From NCBI GenBank assembly GCA_003506895.1, contig DNXO01000112.1, positions 1 through 31,556 on the forward strand: a stretch of 31,556 nt of DNA. The letters are read 5' to 3'. This document shows, piece after piece, positions 21,477 to 29,765 of the stretch; position 1 is the first letter of the stretch; each line of letters opens with the position of its first letter. The position numbers and the translations under genes are program-made. The stretch is from Acetobacteraceae bacterium (lineage in GTDB: Bacteria > Pseudomonadota > Alphaproteobacteria > Acetobacterales > Acetobacteraceae). The notes under the pieces are model-generated. The model was given only the letters and a program-made list of their open reading frames with translations, did no database searches and was not told where the DNA came from.

Positions 21477-22978
21477 GCGAGAAGATCATCGAGCGCGAGT
21501 ATGAGGCCGCGTTCGCAAACGTTGCATCGACAAATCCTGTCTTTCCGTATCGGGCGAAGTTGCAAATGCTCCGCATGGTCGAAGAGAAAATTAAGGTTGA
21601 TGCAACTATCAGAGGTATATTAAAGGAACGCACTGACTATTCCGTAAAGGCTGGAAAAATATTTGAACAGTATGTCCCGACAACATTCAATATGGACGCC
21701 AATCTAATGGGAATAGCGGCACGTGCCCAAACGGATCGTGATAAGGGCCTTATTAGCAGGAATCACCAAGTAGTCGATATAGCAATCGTCGATGACGGCA
21801 ATATTGTAAAGACTGCCCAGGCAAAGGTTAACGAACACGCTCTAAAGACTGCAAAGGAACACTCGAAACTTTTGGACGACAAATCGGCTCCCAAATATGA
21901 AGCCGCCGATGTCGCTCTAATGCCAGCAGATCAGGTCGAATCCGCTCGGGAAAAGGCAATTGGGTTAGCGAACAAACATAGGGCCATGGCCGAGGAAACG
22001 GCTAAACAGGGCGGTTCATCTGCGAAAATCCAGGTCAACAAGGCGCAAGCCAAAGCGTATGAGCAAACGGCCCAGAAGGCCTCTGGGACGATCGAATACA
22101 GTGGTGCCTCATCAGCACCATTAACGAAGTCCGAAGCCGATGATATGAGCAAAGGAAATCTAAGCAAGCTGGAGACAAAGCAATCCCAATACAAGACGCG
22201 GTCGACCTTGCAGAACATGCGAGACGCCGCAAGCGGGGCAGCGGCGATGTCGGCGGTTGTCGCTGGCACGGTCAATGTCGTCAACTACGTCGGTTTGGTC
22301 CGAGCAGGAAAGATCGACGCGTCGGAAGCCGTAGTGAAGATCGCCGCCGAAACCGCAGCGTCTGCCGCTGACAGCGCGATCAAGGCAGCCGCCACGACCG
22401 GTCTGCAAAGCATGATTGTCCGTCTAGGGTCGCGTGAGGCAGCACAAAGTATGGCGTCCCAGAGCGTCAGCGCCCTGTTACGCTCCAACGCCATTTCTGT
22501 CGGTGTCGTCTGCGCCATCGATGCAATCAAGGATCTCGTACTATTTGGAGCCGGAAAGCTCACCCTCGCCGAATTGGAGGAACGCTCGGGGAAGAACCTT
22601 TTCTCAACCGCCGCTGGCACAGTCGGCGGTTCCATCGGCGCCTCGATCTGCGGCGGTTTGGCCATAGGGGGAGTGTTGGCGCCTGCGGCATTACCCGTCC
22701 TTGGTGGCCTGGCTGGCGGCCTGATAGCGTCGATGGCGATGGCCTTTGCTATCGAGAACGGGATCGAGGCGCCCTATCGCGAGTTGGTCACAAACACCCA
22801 AACGCTGCGCGAATCCGCGATCATTCTTCAGGACGTATCAAACCGATTTTTTGAGGGACAGGTCTACTTCGAACAGTTCATGGCGGCTGATGCGGCGTTG
22901 GATCAATCATTCAACGAGCAGGCCGCGATCATAAAGAGATCTGGCGAGGATATGCGCCAGGCGATTGACCGGATTTGA
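21473..22978 (+). CDS. Unknown protein with glycine-zipper membrane region and possible QxK nuclease-like part
   Basis: 501 residues, no family I can name with certainty. Residues 1-120 include FNMDANLMGIAARAQ and VVDIAIVDDGNIVKTAQAK, where Asp102 and Gln116-x-Lys118 fit the D...QxK pattern of Mrr-like PD-(D/E)xK nucleases. Residues 120-250 are charged, helical, Ala/Lys/Gln-rich and probably coiled. Residues 255-315 and 338-400 look like two diverged copies of one unit (VVAGTVNVVNYVGLVRAGKI versus CAIDAIKDLVLFGAGKLTLA). GGSIGASICGGLAIGGVLAP and VLGGLAGGLIASMAMAFAIE (about 385-428) are glycine-zipper membrane helices. The last 70 residues form an amphipathic helix. The codons are AT-richer than in neighbouring genes. 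A membrane-active or pore-like effector is a reasonable inference. Confidence 0.85.
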   Translation: MSEKIIEREYEAAFANVASTNPVFPYRAKLQMLRMVEEKIKVDATIRGILKERTDYSVKAGKIFEQYVPTTFNMDANLMGIAARAQTDRDKGLISRNHQVVDIAIVDDGNIVKTAQAKVNEHALKTAKEHSKLLDDKSAPKYEAADVALMPADQVESAREKAIGLANKHRAMAEETAKQGGSSAKIQVNKAQAKAYEQTAQKASGTIEYSGASSAPLTKSEADDMSKGNLSKLETKQSQYKTRSTLQNMRDAASGAAAMSAVVAGTVNVVNYVGLVRAGKIDASEAVVKIAAETAASAADSAIKAAATTGLQSMIVRLGSREAAQSMASQSVSALLRSNAISVGVVCAIDAIKDLVLFGAGKLTLAELEERSGKNLFSTAAGTVGGSIGASICGGLAIGGVLAPAALPVLGGLAGGLIASMAMAFAIENGIEAPYRELVTNTQTLRESAIILQDVSNRFFEGQVYFEQFMAADAALDQSFNEQAAIIKRSGEDMRQAIDRI

Positions 22979-22989
22979 TGGAGCGAACG

Positions 22990-24789
22990 ATGTTTGATTG
23001 CAGCCCAACCGAGATACAAACCATCGACAGTCATCTGGATGTAAAACTTGCATGGGCGAAAAGCCGAATGGCAGTGGCGGAACAGTTGGCCTTGGACGCC
23101 TCCCGGCTACTCGCCTGTACCGGGGATCGCTTGGCCACATATCAGGGGCAGGGCTTTTTCAAACGATGCTGGTTCGGTTTGTCAGGCAGGAATGGCAACG
23201 TCCAACGCGCCAATGAAAAAGACCTGATCGAGATGCAGAAATATGCATGGCGCTACCTTAATCTGCTCCAGGAACGGGACCTTCTCGCCGCCCACTCGAT
23301 CATCACTGTCAAGAACAACCTGATGACGCTTGCGGTCGATCAAGACGATATCCGGCAAGAGGTCTCCCGGCTTGCCGATAGGGTATATAATCGCTTCGTG
23401 GCGCTTGATGAGCGAGTCGATAAGATCGAGGCGTCACAACGAATCCATGGTTGGCTTCTGACGATCGACATGAGAGGTTACGATTCGGCTTTCCCGCCCA
23501 ATCTGCGTCTATTGCGTGTCGTTAATGACTTCTACCATCTCAAGCCGGGTTCCTGGAACATCATGGAACTGCGGTATCTCCAAAAGGCATTGAAGGAGGT
23601 TGGCCTCGACATTCGAGAAAATATCCGCGTCGGCGAGTTCGTTGATCGCGTTGTTGAAGAAATCGAGGGGCTTGGGTATCCGGGATTTTCCACGCTCGTA
23701 ACATTAGAGGACGAAGTTAATTGGGATGATGATTTTGTCGTAGATGAAATCTCTGCTCCCTCGTTCAATTCGCTCTATCAGATCAAGAAAAATTACACTA
23801 GCAGTTCTCGCGTGATCCGCTCGCTGCAAAAGTCCCTGGGTATCGCCCATGTGGACGCTATCAAGACAGTTATGTCCGATTTCATCACCGAGCAGGGTAT
23901 CGACACGGGGATTGAAGTCCCGCTAAAGGATTTGGCTATCGAGATACTCAGCTGTTTCGACCTTGCGCAGCGCCTGTCGTCGGAAAGTCGAGCGTCCACG
24001 GCCGAATCCGCGGAAGCCGTCACTGAGTCTGACGCGTCCCCTTCCAAGACGTATTCCATGCCTTCCAATAAGGGTGAATCTGCCACAGATAATACCGATG
24101 CCCCCGGCAGTTTTGAGAAAAAACTGGAGGAGCCGGAGGCGAAACCCAACGCCGAAGGCGCCGACGATAAGGCCGTGAGGCCACCCAAGCCCATTGATGG
24201 AAGACGGTTGGCGGCAATCGCGGCCGGGAGCATCTACGATTTGCTGTCAGTTTGCGATAACAGTGAACTCGATCCACTCGTTCAGATAATCGTCAATGCC
24301 TCCACCAATTCGCTCGATTCGTCGCCGACGTTCAAGCTTCACAGCCCAAACCACACCAAATACTACAATGAGATAGCCGACGAGATACGTAGCTTCGGCG
24401 GGCATTCGATACGAAACGCCTTTCGAGGTTCTGGTCCGGAGTATGCCGAGATTGTAGAAGACGTGTGCTCGAAGTTCGATCTTCCGTCCGTGGACGGTGC
24501 CATAATCAAGAATGAAGAGGCTGTCTTCAACAGATTCGCGCCCACAAATTTTGACAAAATATCGGACGACCAAATTGCAAACGCAATTGAAAGTGTGCGC
24601 AAAGCGGCTAAATCGCTAGGTAATAATAAGGGAAAAACCGCTGCCGGAGTTACCGCCGGCCTCATAAGTTTGCCGATAACTGCGGTCTTTTTGGTGAACT
24701 CAGCTTTGTCCGAAGCCTATCGCGTGACCGGTCCATGCGTCTTCTACATCGCATATCTGCGAAGGAGGATTCTGGCGCGTTTGGGATAA
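22990..24789 (+). CDS. Fusion-like protein: YjcZ/RdcB-like N-terminus, YaaW (UPF0174)-like C-terminus
   Basis: 599 residues from ATG 22990, which has GGAG six bases upstream; ATG 22978, overlapping the preceding stop, is an alternative. The first ~230 residues (GFFKRCWFGLSGRNGNVQRA, RLADRVYNRFVALDERVDKI, HGWLLTIDMRGYD, LLRVVNDFYHLKPGSW) resemble E. coli YjcZ/RdcB-type proteins, by memory of the pattern. A Ser/Glu/Ala-rich linker spans ~330-400. From ~410 the match to E. coli YaaW is strong: IYDLLSVCDNSELDPLVQII, NEIADEIRSFGGHSIRNAFR, VEDVCSKFDLP, a membrane helix (GLISLPITAVFLV) and SEAYRVTGPCVFYIAYLRRR. The function of both families is poorly known. Operon position suggests it works with the glycine-zipper protein. 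Confidence 0.85.
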   Translation: MFDCSPTEIQTIDSHLDVKLAWAKSRMAVAEQLALDASRLLACTGDRLATYQGQGFFKRCWFGLSGRNGNVQRANEKDLIEMQKYAWRYLNLLQERDLLAAHSIITVKNNLMTLAVDQDDIRQEVSRLADRVYNRFVALDERVDKIEASQRIHGWLLTIDMRGYDSAFPPNLRLLRVVNDFYHLKPGSWNIMELRYLQKALKEVGLDIRENIRVGEFVDRVVEEIEGLGYPGFSTLVTLEDEVNWDDDFVVDEISAPSFNSLYQIKKNYTSSSRVIRSLQKSLGIAHVDAIKTVMSDFITEQGIDTGIEVPLKDLAIEILSCFDLAQRLSSESRASTAESAEAVTESDASPSKTYSMPSNKGESATDNTDAPGSFEKKLEEPEAKPNAEGADDKAVRPPKPIDGRRLAAIAAGSIYDLLSVCDNSELDPLVQIIVNASTNSLDSSPTFKLHSPNHTKYYNEIADEIRSFGGHSIRNAFRGSGPEYAEIVEDVCSKFDLPSVDGAIIKNEEAVFNRFAPTNFDKISDDQIANAIESVRKAAKSLGNNKGKTAAGVTAGLISLPITAVFLVNSALSEAYRVTGPCVFYIAYLRRRILARLG

Positions 24790-25018
24790 ACTCGCACCTC
24801 GTCAACGCAGAAAATGTTCTGCCTGCGGAGGCCCAAGTCATTAGCACCTTTCCTACAAATTCCCGAGATCAACTTTGGCAATATCGGAACCTCGGGCACC
24901 TTAGAAGCCGGTGGAAAGCTACCGAGAGGAGTAGATACAGCACCGACTCATCCAAAAGCCGAGTACGCAGTCGTCCCCCAAGCTTCCAGGACCAATCCCG
25001 CCCTTTTTTAACCGCCCT

Positions 25019-26035
25019 TCACAACCACCCCGGCACCGGCAACCCCTTCTCCCGCAGAAATGGCACGTTGAACAACTTCGACGCATACCGCGCCCCGCCG
25101 TCGCACAGGATCGTTACTACCGTGTGACCGGGACCGAGCCGCTTGGCCACGCGGATCGCGGCGGCGATGTTGATGCCGGCGCTGGTGCCCACCGACAGGC
25201 CCTCGTGGATCAGCACGTCGTAGATCTGTTCCAGCGCCTCGGGGTCCTCGATCCGTTCGGCGTCGTCGATCTGTATCCCGTTCAGGTTCTCCGGCACGCG
25301 GGACTGGCCGATGCCCTCGGTGATGGACGAACCCTGGATCGACAAATCCCCGTTCTTCACCCAGCCATACAGGCTAGACCCCAGCGGATCGGCCAGCACG
25401 ATCTGCACGTCGGGGTTGCGCTCCTTCAACGCTAGGGACACGCCGGCCAGGGTGCCCCCCGTTCCGCAAGCGCAGGTGAAGGCGTCGATCTTGCCGCCGG
25501 TCTGGTCCCAGATCTCCGGCCCGGTGGTCATCCGGTGGCCCTCGCGGTTCGCCAGATTGTCGAACTGGTTGGCCCAGATCGCATTCCCCGTCTCCGCCGC
25601 GATCTCCTCGGCGATGCGGCGGGAGACATGGACGTAGTTGCCGGGGTCACGAAACGGCTTGGCCGGGACCAGCCGTAAATCGGCACCGATCATGCGCAGG
25701 AAGTCGATCTTCTCCTTGCTCTGGGTCTCCGGCATCACGATCACGCTGCGGTAGCCGCGCGCGTTGCCCACCAGGGTCAGGCCGATGCCGGTGTTGCCAG
25801 CGGTACCCTCGACGACCGTGCCGCCGGCTTTCAGGGTGCCGCGTTCCTCGGCATCCTTGATGATCGCAAGGCCGGCGCGGTCTTTCACCGATCCGCCGGG
25901 GTTCATGAACTCCGCCTTGCCCAGGATCGTGCAGCCCGTCGCCTCCGACGCTCTACGCAGGCGGATCAGCGGCGTGTTGCCGATGGCAGCCGCCAGGTCT
26001 TCCTGGAAGCCGGTCCCGTGATACAAGGCAGTCAT
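25019..26035 (-). CDS. cysK: Cysteine synthase (O-acetylserine sulfhydrylase)
   Basis: 338 residues. PLP-binding Lys51 sits in NPGGSVKDRAGL; the substrate loop is EGTAGNTGIGL (76-86), and ACGTGGTLAGVS binds the PLP phosphate. LSVGTSAGINIAAA and TVVTILCDGGARYASKLF are the usual C-terminal signatures. The enzyme makes L-cysteine from O-acetylserine and sulfide in the cytoplasm. It is slightly longer than E. coli CysK and has an inserted stretch around the FRDPGNYVHVSRRIAEEIA region, as in many alphaproteobacterial enzymes. It is divergent from a rhodanese gene with only 29 bases between starts, which hints at a shared sulfur-related promoter region. About 230 bases to its left, up to the YaaW-like gene, hold no recognisable gene. 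Confidence 0.94.
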   Translation of the reverse strand: MTALYHGTGFQEDLAAAIGNTPLIRLRRASEATGCTILGKAEFMNPGGSVKDRAGLAIIKDAEERGTLKAGGTVVEGTAGNTGIGLTLVGNARGYRSVIVMPETQSKEKIDFLRMIGADLRLVPAKPFRDPGNYVHVSRRIAEEIAAETGNAIWANQFDNLANREGHRMTTGPEIWDQTGGKIDAFTCACGTGGTLAGVSLALKERNPDVQIVLADPLGSSLYGWVKNGDLSIQGSSITEGIGQSRVPENLNGIQIDDAERIEDPEALEQIYDVLIHEGLSVGTSAGINIAAAIRVAKRLGPGHTVVTILCDGGARYASKLFNVPFLREKGLPVPGWL

Positions 26036-26064
26036 CGGAGTGTCCCTAAATCGGAGCGTTCAAT

Positions 26065-26472
26065 ATGGTCCAGAATGTCGCACCAACCCAAACCTGGGAA
26101 GCCCTCGCCCAAGACCCCGCCGCAAGGCTGGTGGATGTGCGGACCGATATGGAGTGGACGAACATCGGTGTGCCGGACCTGACCACGGCCGGGAAACAGG
26201 CGATCCTGATCTCCTGGCAGGTCGCGCCGACGATGCAGCGGAACCCCGCGTTCGAGGCGCAATTGCAGGACGCCGGGCTGGAGCCGGACCACAAGATCTA
26301 CTTCCTGTGCCGCAGCGGCGTACGCAGCATGGCGGCGGCCGAGGCGGCGCTGGCGGCCGGCTACAAGCATGTGTTCAACATCGCGGACGGGTTTGAAGGC
26401 CCGCCCAATGCCAGTGGCCAGCGTGGCACCACGGCGGGATGGCAGGCCGACAACCTGCCTTGGACGCGGTAA
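26065..26472 (+). CDS. Rhodanese-like sulfurtransferase
   Basis: 135 residues, a single rhodanese domain. LVDVRTDMEW is the conserved N-terminal strand, and FLCRSGVRSMAAAEAALAAG carries the active-site Cys82 in a six-residue CRSGVRS loop typical of sulfur (rather than phosphate) transfer. YKHVFNIADGFEG closes the domain. GGAG lies about eight bases before the ATG. It would carry persulfide sulfur to acceptors such as cyanide or thiols. It is divergent from cysK and its stop overlaps the start of the next GST gene (TAATG), so the two are translationally coupled. Confidence 0.93.
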   Translation: MVQNVAPTQTWEALAQDPAARLVDVRTDMEWTNIGVPDLTTAGKQAILISWQVAPTMQRNPAFEAQLQDAGLEPDHKIYFLCRSGVRSMAAAEAALAAGYKHVFNIADGFEGPPNASGQRGTTAGWQADNLPWTR

Positions 26473-27053
26473 TGTACAGGCTGTATCACGCGCCGGGGTC
26501 AAGCTCGCTGGCGGTGCATATCGCACTGCATGAGGTGGGCGCGCCGTTCAAGGGCCACACCATCGACTTCGGGCACCGCGAGAACGACCCGCCCGAACTG
26601 CGTGCGCTGAACCCCGAGGGCAAGGTGCCGACGCTGGTGATCGACGGACGGCCGCTGACCGAGGTGGCGGCGATCCTGTACTACCTCGCCAGGACGTATC
26701 CGGCCGCTGGGCTGTTTCCCTTCGGCGATGTCGAGGCGGAGGCCCAGGTGGTGTCGTGGATGTCGTTCATTGCCTCCACGCTGCATCCGGCCCGCCAGCG
26801 TGGCGCGGACCATGCGGAGCGGGTGTGGCGGATCGCGGAGCAGAAGCTGGGCGGGCGGGAGTGGGCGGTTGGCGGTTACTCGATCGCCGACATCCACCTG
26901 TTCCGGCTGTTCTGGCGGTTCCGTGGAGCGATCGGGGCGGATGCGGTGACGTTTCCGGGTCTGACGGCGCACCACGATCGGGTGATGGCCCGGCCGGCGG
27001 TGCAGGCGACGTTCAAGGCCGAAGCGGCGTTGGGGTACACCCTGCCGGTGTGA
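26472..27053 (+). CDS. Glutathione S-transferase family protein
   Basis: 193 residues. YRLYHAPGSSSLAVHIALHE is the N-terminal thioredoxin-fold helix with the catalytic-position Ser; NPEGKVPTLVIDG contains the cis-proline and LTEVAAILYYLA the gamma-glutamyl contact. The C-terminal YSIADIHLFRLFWRF is the GST N-cap. The opening resembles beta/omega-like GSTs with the APGSSS turn. Coupling to the rhodanese suggests a role in handling glutathione persulfide or electrophiles. That is inference. It converges with the P450 gene, with a strong hairpin between. Confidence 0.92.
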   Translation: MYRLYHAPGSSSLAVHIALHEVGAPFKGHTIDFGHRENDPPELRALNPEGKVPTLVIDGRPLTEVAAILYYLARTYPAAGLFPFGDVEAEAQVVSWMSFIASTLHPARQRGADHAERVWRIAEQKLGGREWAVGGYSIADIHLFRLFWRFRGAIGADAVTFPGLTAHHDRVMARPAVQATFKAEAALGYTLPV

Positions 27054-27083
27054 GGGAGCCAGGTTGGTTGAACACTTGAGAGA

Positions 27084-27113
27084 CGTCATGGCAGCCGGAG
27101 GGCCGCCATGACG
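27084..27113. terminator. Bidirectional hairpin between GST and P450 genes
   Basis: CGTCATGGC (27084-27092) and GCCATGACG (27105-27113) pair perfectly over nine bases around a 12-base loop. It lies in the 72-base gap between convergent genes and is well placed to stop both transcripts. Confidence 0.6.
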
Positions 27114-27125
27114 ATGAGGCCGGAT

Positions 27126-28364
27126 CTAAACCGGAATACGAACCGGCATCGATTTGATACCCCGGATGAAGTTCGAATAGATGCGCTCGGGCTGGCCAGT
27201 GACCTCGATCTTCGGGAAGCGGGCCAGGATTTCCTGCCACAGTATCTTCAGTTGCAGTTCGGCCAGACGGTTGCCGACGCAACGATGGATGCCGAATCCG
27301 AACGACAGATGCTGACGGGGCCGAGCGCGGTCGATGACGAAGCCATCGGGGTCATCGATCGCCTCGGGGTCGCGGTTGCCGGAGATATACCACATCACGA
27401 CCTTCTCGCCGGCCTTGATCTGCTTGCCGCCGAGTTCAGTGTCCTGTGAGGTCGTGCGGCGCATGTGGATCACCGGGGTCTGCCAGCGGATGATCTCCGA
27501 CACCGTGCTCTCCACCAATCCAGGATTGGCCTGCAACTTCGCGTATTGATCGGGGAACTGGTTCAGCGCCAGCAGGCCGCCGCTCATGGAGTTGCGGGTG
27601 GTATCGTTGCCGCCGACGATCAGCAGCGCGAGGTTGCCCATGAACTCCTTCAGCGGCATGTCGCGGGTGGCGGCGCCGTGCGCCAGCATCGACAGCAGGT
27701 CGAACGTCGGCGGGGCGTCGCGGCGTTCGTTGAACAACTGGCCCATGTATTCAGCCATGCCCTTTAGAACGTCAAACCGTTCTTGTTCGGAATGAACCGG
27801 CGCGTCCGGGGCGTTCACATTGCAGATGGCGATATCGGACCAGTAGGTCAGCTTGGCCCGCTCCTCGAACGGGAAGTCGAACAGGGTAGCCAGCATCATC
27901 GTGGTCAGTTTGATGGAGACTTCCGGCACCCAGTCGAATTCCACGCCGCGCGGCAGGGCGTCCAGCACCATGGCGGTGCGCTCGCGGATCAGCGGTTCCA
28001 TGTTCGCGAGGTTGGCGGGGGCCACAATAGGACTGGCGACCTTGCGCTGCTCGTCATGCTTCGGCGGGTCCATGCGGATGAAGCTGGGGCGGGCGAGGTC
28101 TTTGGGTTGATCCTCGATCTGGATGCCGCCGATTTCGTTGGAGAAGACCTCGTGATGCACTTCGCAGTGCATGATGTCCTTGTATTTGGACACCGCCCAG
28201 TATGGGCCGTATGGGCTGTCGGGCACGTAGTTGACGGGCGCCTCACGGCGCAGACGTTCGAAATACGGGCGCCAGGAATCCGACTGGTAAAGGCCGGGAT
28301 CGGAGACGTCGAACTGGTCCAGGCGCAGTGAGGCCGTGGGGTCGGTATTGACCGGAGCGTTCAT
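27126..28364 (-). CDS. Cytochrome P450 (CYP153-like)
   Basis: 412 residues, soluble bacterial P450. ATG 28364 has GGGAGG five bases upstream. The oxygen-activating I-helix reads GGNDTTRNSM (251-260), the ExxR pair is Glu290/Arg293, and the haem loop HLSFGFGIHRCVGNRLAELQ carries the axial Cys362. The end (PERIYSNFIRGIKSMPVRI) and the DTTRNS box look like CYP153 or closely related families, which hydroxylate alkanes, fatty acids or terpenes. The subfamily is my inference. No ferredoxin or ferredoxin reductase lies nearby, so electrons must come from elsewhere. It is divergent from proA. Confidence 0.94.
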   Translation of the reverse strand: MNAPVNTDPTASLRLDQFDVSDPGLYQSDSWRPYFERLRREAPVNYVPDSPYGPYWAVSKYKDIMHCEVHHEVFSNEIGGIQIEDQPKDLARPSFIRMDPPKHDEQRKVASPIVAPANLANMEPLIRERTAMVLDALPRGVEFDWVPEVSIKLTTMMLATLFDFPFEERAKLTYWSDIAICNVNAPDAPVHSEQERFDVLKGMAEYMGQLFNERRDAPPTFDLLSMLAHGAATRDMPLKEFMGNLALLIVGGNDTTRNSMSGGLLALNQFPDQYAKLQANPGLVESTVSEIIRWQTPVIHMRRTTSQDTELGGKQIKAGEKVVMWYISGNRDPEAIDDPDGFVIDRARPRQHLSFGFGIHRCVGNRLAELQLKILWQEILARFPKIEVTGQPERIYSNFIRGIKSMPVRIPV

Positions 28365-28470
28365 TTTATCCTCCCTTTTCCGGGAGGGCAGCACGGCGCA
28401 CATGGCACCGTCAACGTAAACGTGGGATTGGGCACTGGAAAGCGGCCGATTACTTGGGCACATTGGCGCG

Positions 28471-29718
28471 ATGGAAGCGACTGAACACCTTCAAATGGCC
28501 GCAGCGGCCGCCAGGGATGCCGGACACCTGCTGGCCCGCAGCAGCGAGGCGACGCGCAATGCCGCCCTCGCCGCGATGGCGGATGCGCTGCGCGACGGCA
28601 TGCGGGACATTCTGGCGGCCAACGCGCTTGACGTGGCCGCTTACACCGGAACGGCGGCGTTTCTGGACCGGCTGACGCTGACCGAAGCCCGGGTCGAGGC
28701 GATGGCCCGCGGGCTGGAGGACGTGGCCGCCCTGCCCGACCCGTTGCAGCGCACGCTGGCGGATTGGACGCGGCCGAACGGGCTGCGGATCCAGCGGATC
28801 GCGACGCCGATCGGGGTGATCGGCATGATCTACGAAAGCCGGCCGAATGTGGGCGCGGATGCCTCGGCGCTGTGCCTGAAGTCGGGCAACGCGGTCATCC
28901 TGCGTGGCGGATCGGACAGCGCGCACAGCGCCAAGGCGATCAACGTGGCGCTGCAACGCGGACTGGCGGCCTCGGGGCTACCCCCAGCTTGTATCCAGGT
29001 CGCGCCGAACTCCGACCGAGCGTATGTGGCGGCGATGCTGGCTGGGGCGGGATTGCTGGATTTGATTATCCCCCGCGGCGGCAAATCCCTGGTCGAACGG
29101 GTCCAACGCGAGGCTCGGGTGCCCGTCCTGGCGCATGCCGAGGGGCTGAACCACACCTACGTCCATGAAGCCGCCGACCCGGCGATGGCGCGGCGGATCG
29201 TCGCGAACGCGAAGATGCGGCGGACCGGGGTTTGCGGGGCGACGGAGACGTTGCTGATCGACCGTTCCATCGCGCCAAGCCTGTTGCCTTTGCTGGTCGC
29301 GGACCTTCGGGCGTTGGGTTGCGATTTCCGGGCGGATGCGGCGGCGCGGGATATCGTGCCCGATCTGCATGCGGCAGCGGCGGCGGATTTCGATACCGAG
29401 TGGCTGGACTCGATCCTGTCCGTGGCGGTCGTCGATGGGGTGGACGCGGCGCTGGCGCATATCGCGGCGCATGGCAGCGAGCATACCGATGCCATCGTGA
29501 CCGAGGATGCGACCGTGGCGGAGCGGTTCCTGCGCGGGGTCGATAGCGCGGTGGCGCTGTGGAATGCCTCTACCCAGTTCTGCGACGGCGGGGAGTTCGG
29601 ATTCGGGGCGGAGATCGGGATCGCCACCGGACGCATCCATGCGCGCGGGCCGGTGGGGTTGGAGCAGTTGACGACCTATCGGTATCTGGTCCTCGGGACC
29701 GGGCAGATACGGCCCTGA
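28471..29718 (+). CDS. proA: Glutamate-5-semialdehyde dehydrogenase
   Basis: 415 residues. PIGVIGMIYESRPNV, LKSGNAVILRGGSDSAHSA, VPVLAHAEGLNHTYVH and NAKMRRTGVCGATETLL follow gamma-glutamyl phosphate reductase throughout; Cys255 is the catalytic cysteine. FCDGGEFGFGAEIGIATGRI, HARGPVGLEQLTTYRY is the family C-terminus. It reduces gamma-glutamyl phosphate to glutamate semialdehyde in proline synthesis. The ATG has no strong ribosome site. nadD and rsfS follow on the same strand; proA-nadD-rsfS is a common alphaproteobacterial gene order. Confidence 0.96.
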   Translation: MEATEHLQMAAAAARDAGHLLARSSEATRNAALAAMADALRDGMRDILAANALDVAAYTGTAAFLDRLTLTEARVEAMARGLEDVAALPDPLQRTLADWTRPNGLRIQRIATPIGVIGMIYESRPNVGADASALCLKSGNAVILRGGSDSAHSAKAINVALQRGLAASGLPPACIQVAPNSDRAYVAAMLAGAGLLDLIIPRGGKSLVERVQREARVPVLAHAEGLNHTYVHEAADPAMARRIVANAKMRRTGVCGATETLLIDRSIAPSLLPLLVADLRALGCDFRADAAARDIVPDLHAAAAADFDTEWLDSILSVAVVDGVDAALAHIAAHGSEHTDAIVTEDATVAERFLRGVDSAVALWNASTQFCDGGEFGFGAEIGIATGRIHARGPVGLEQLTTYRYLVLGTGQIRP

Positions 29719-29765
29719 ACAGACCGGCTTCGGACACGATCCCACGCTTCGGCGACCGGCGGCGG

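Noticed and set aside
24790..25018. Short ORFs between the YaaW-like gene and cysK
   Set aside because: They lack ribosome sites and family resemblance; the stretch appears to be a gene-free junction of the lower-GC module.
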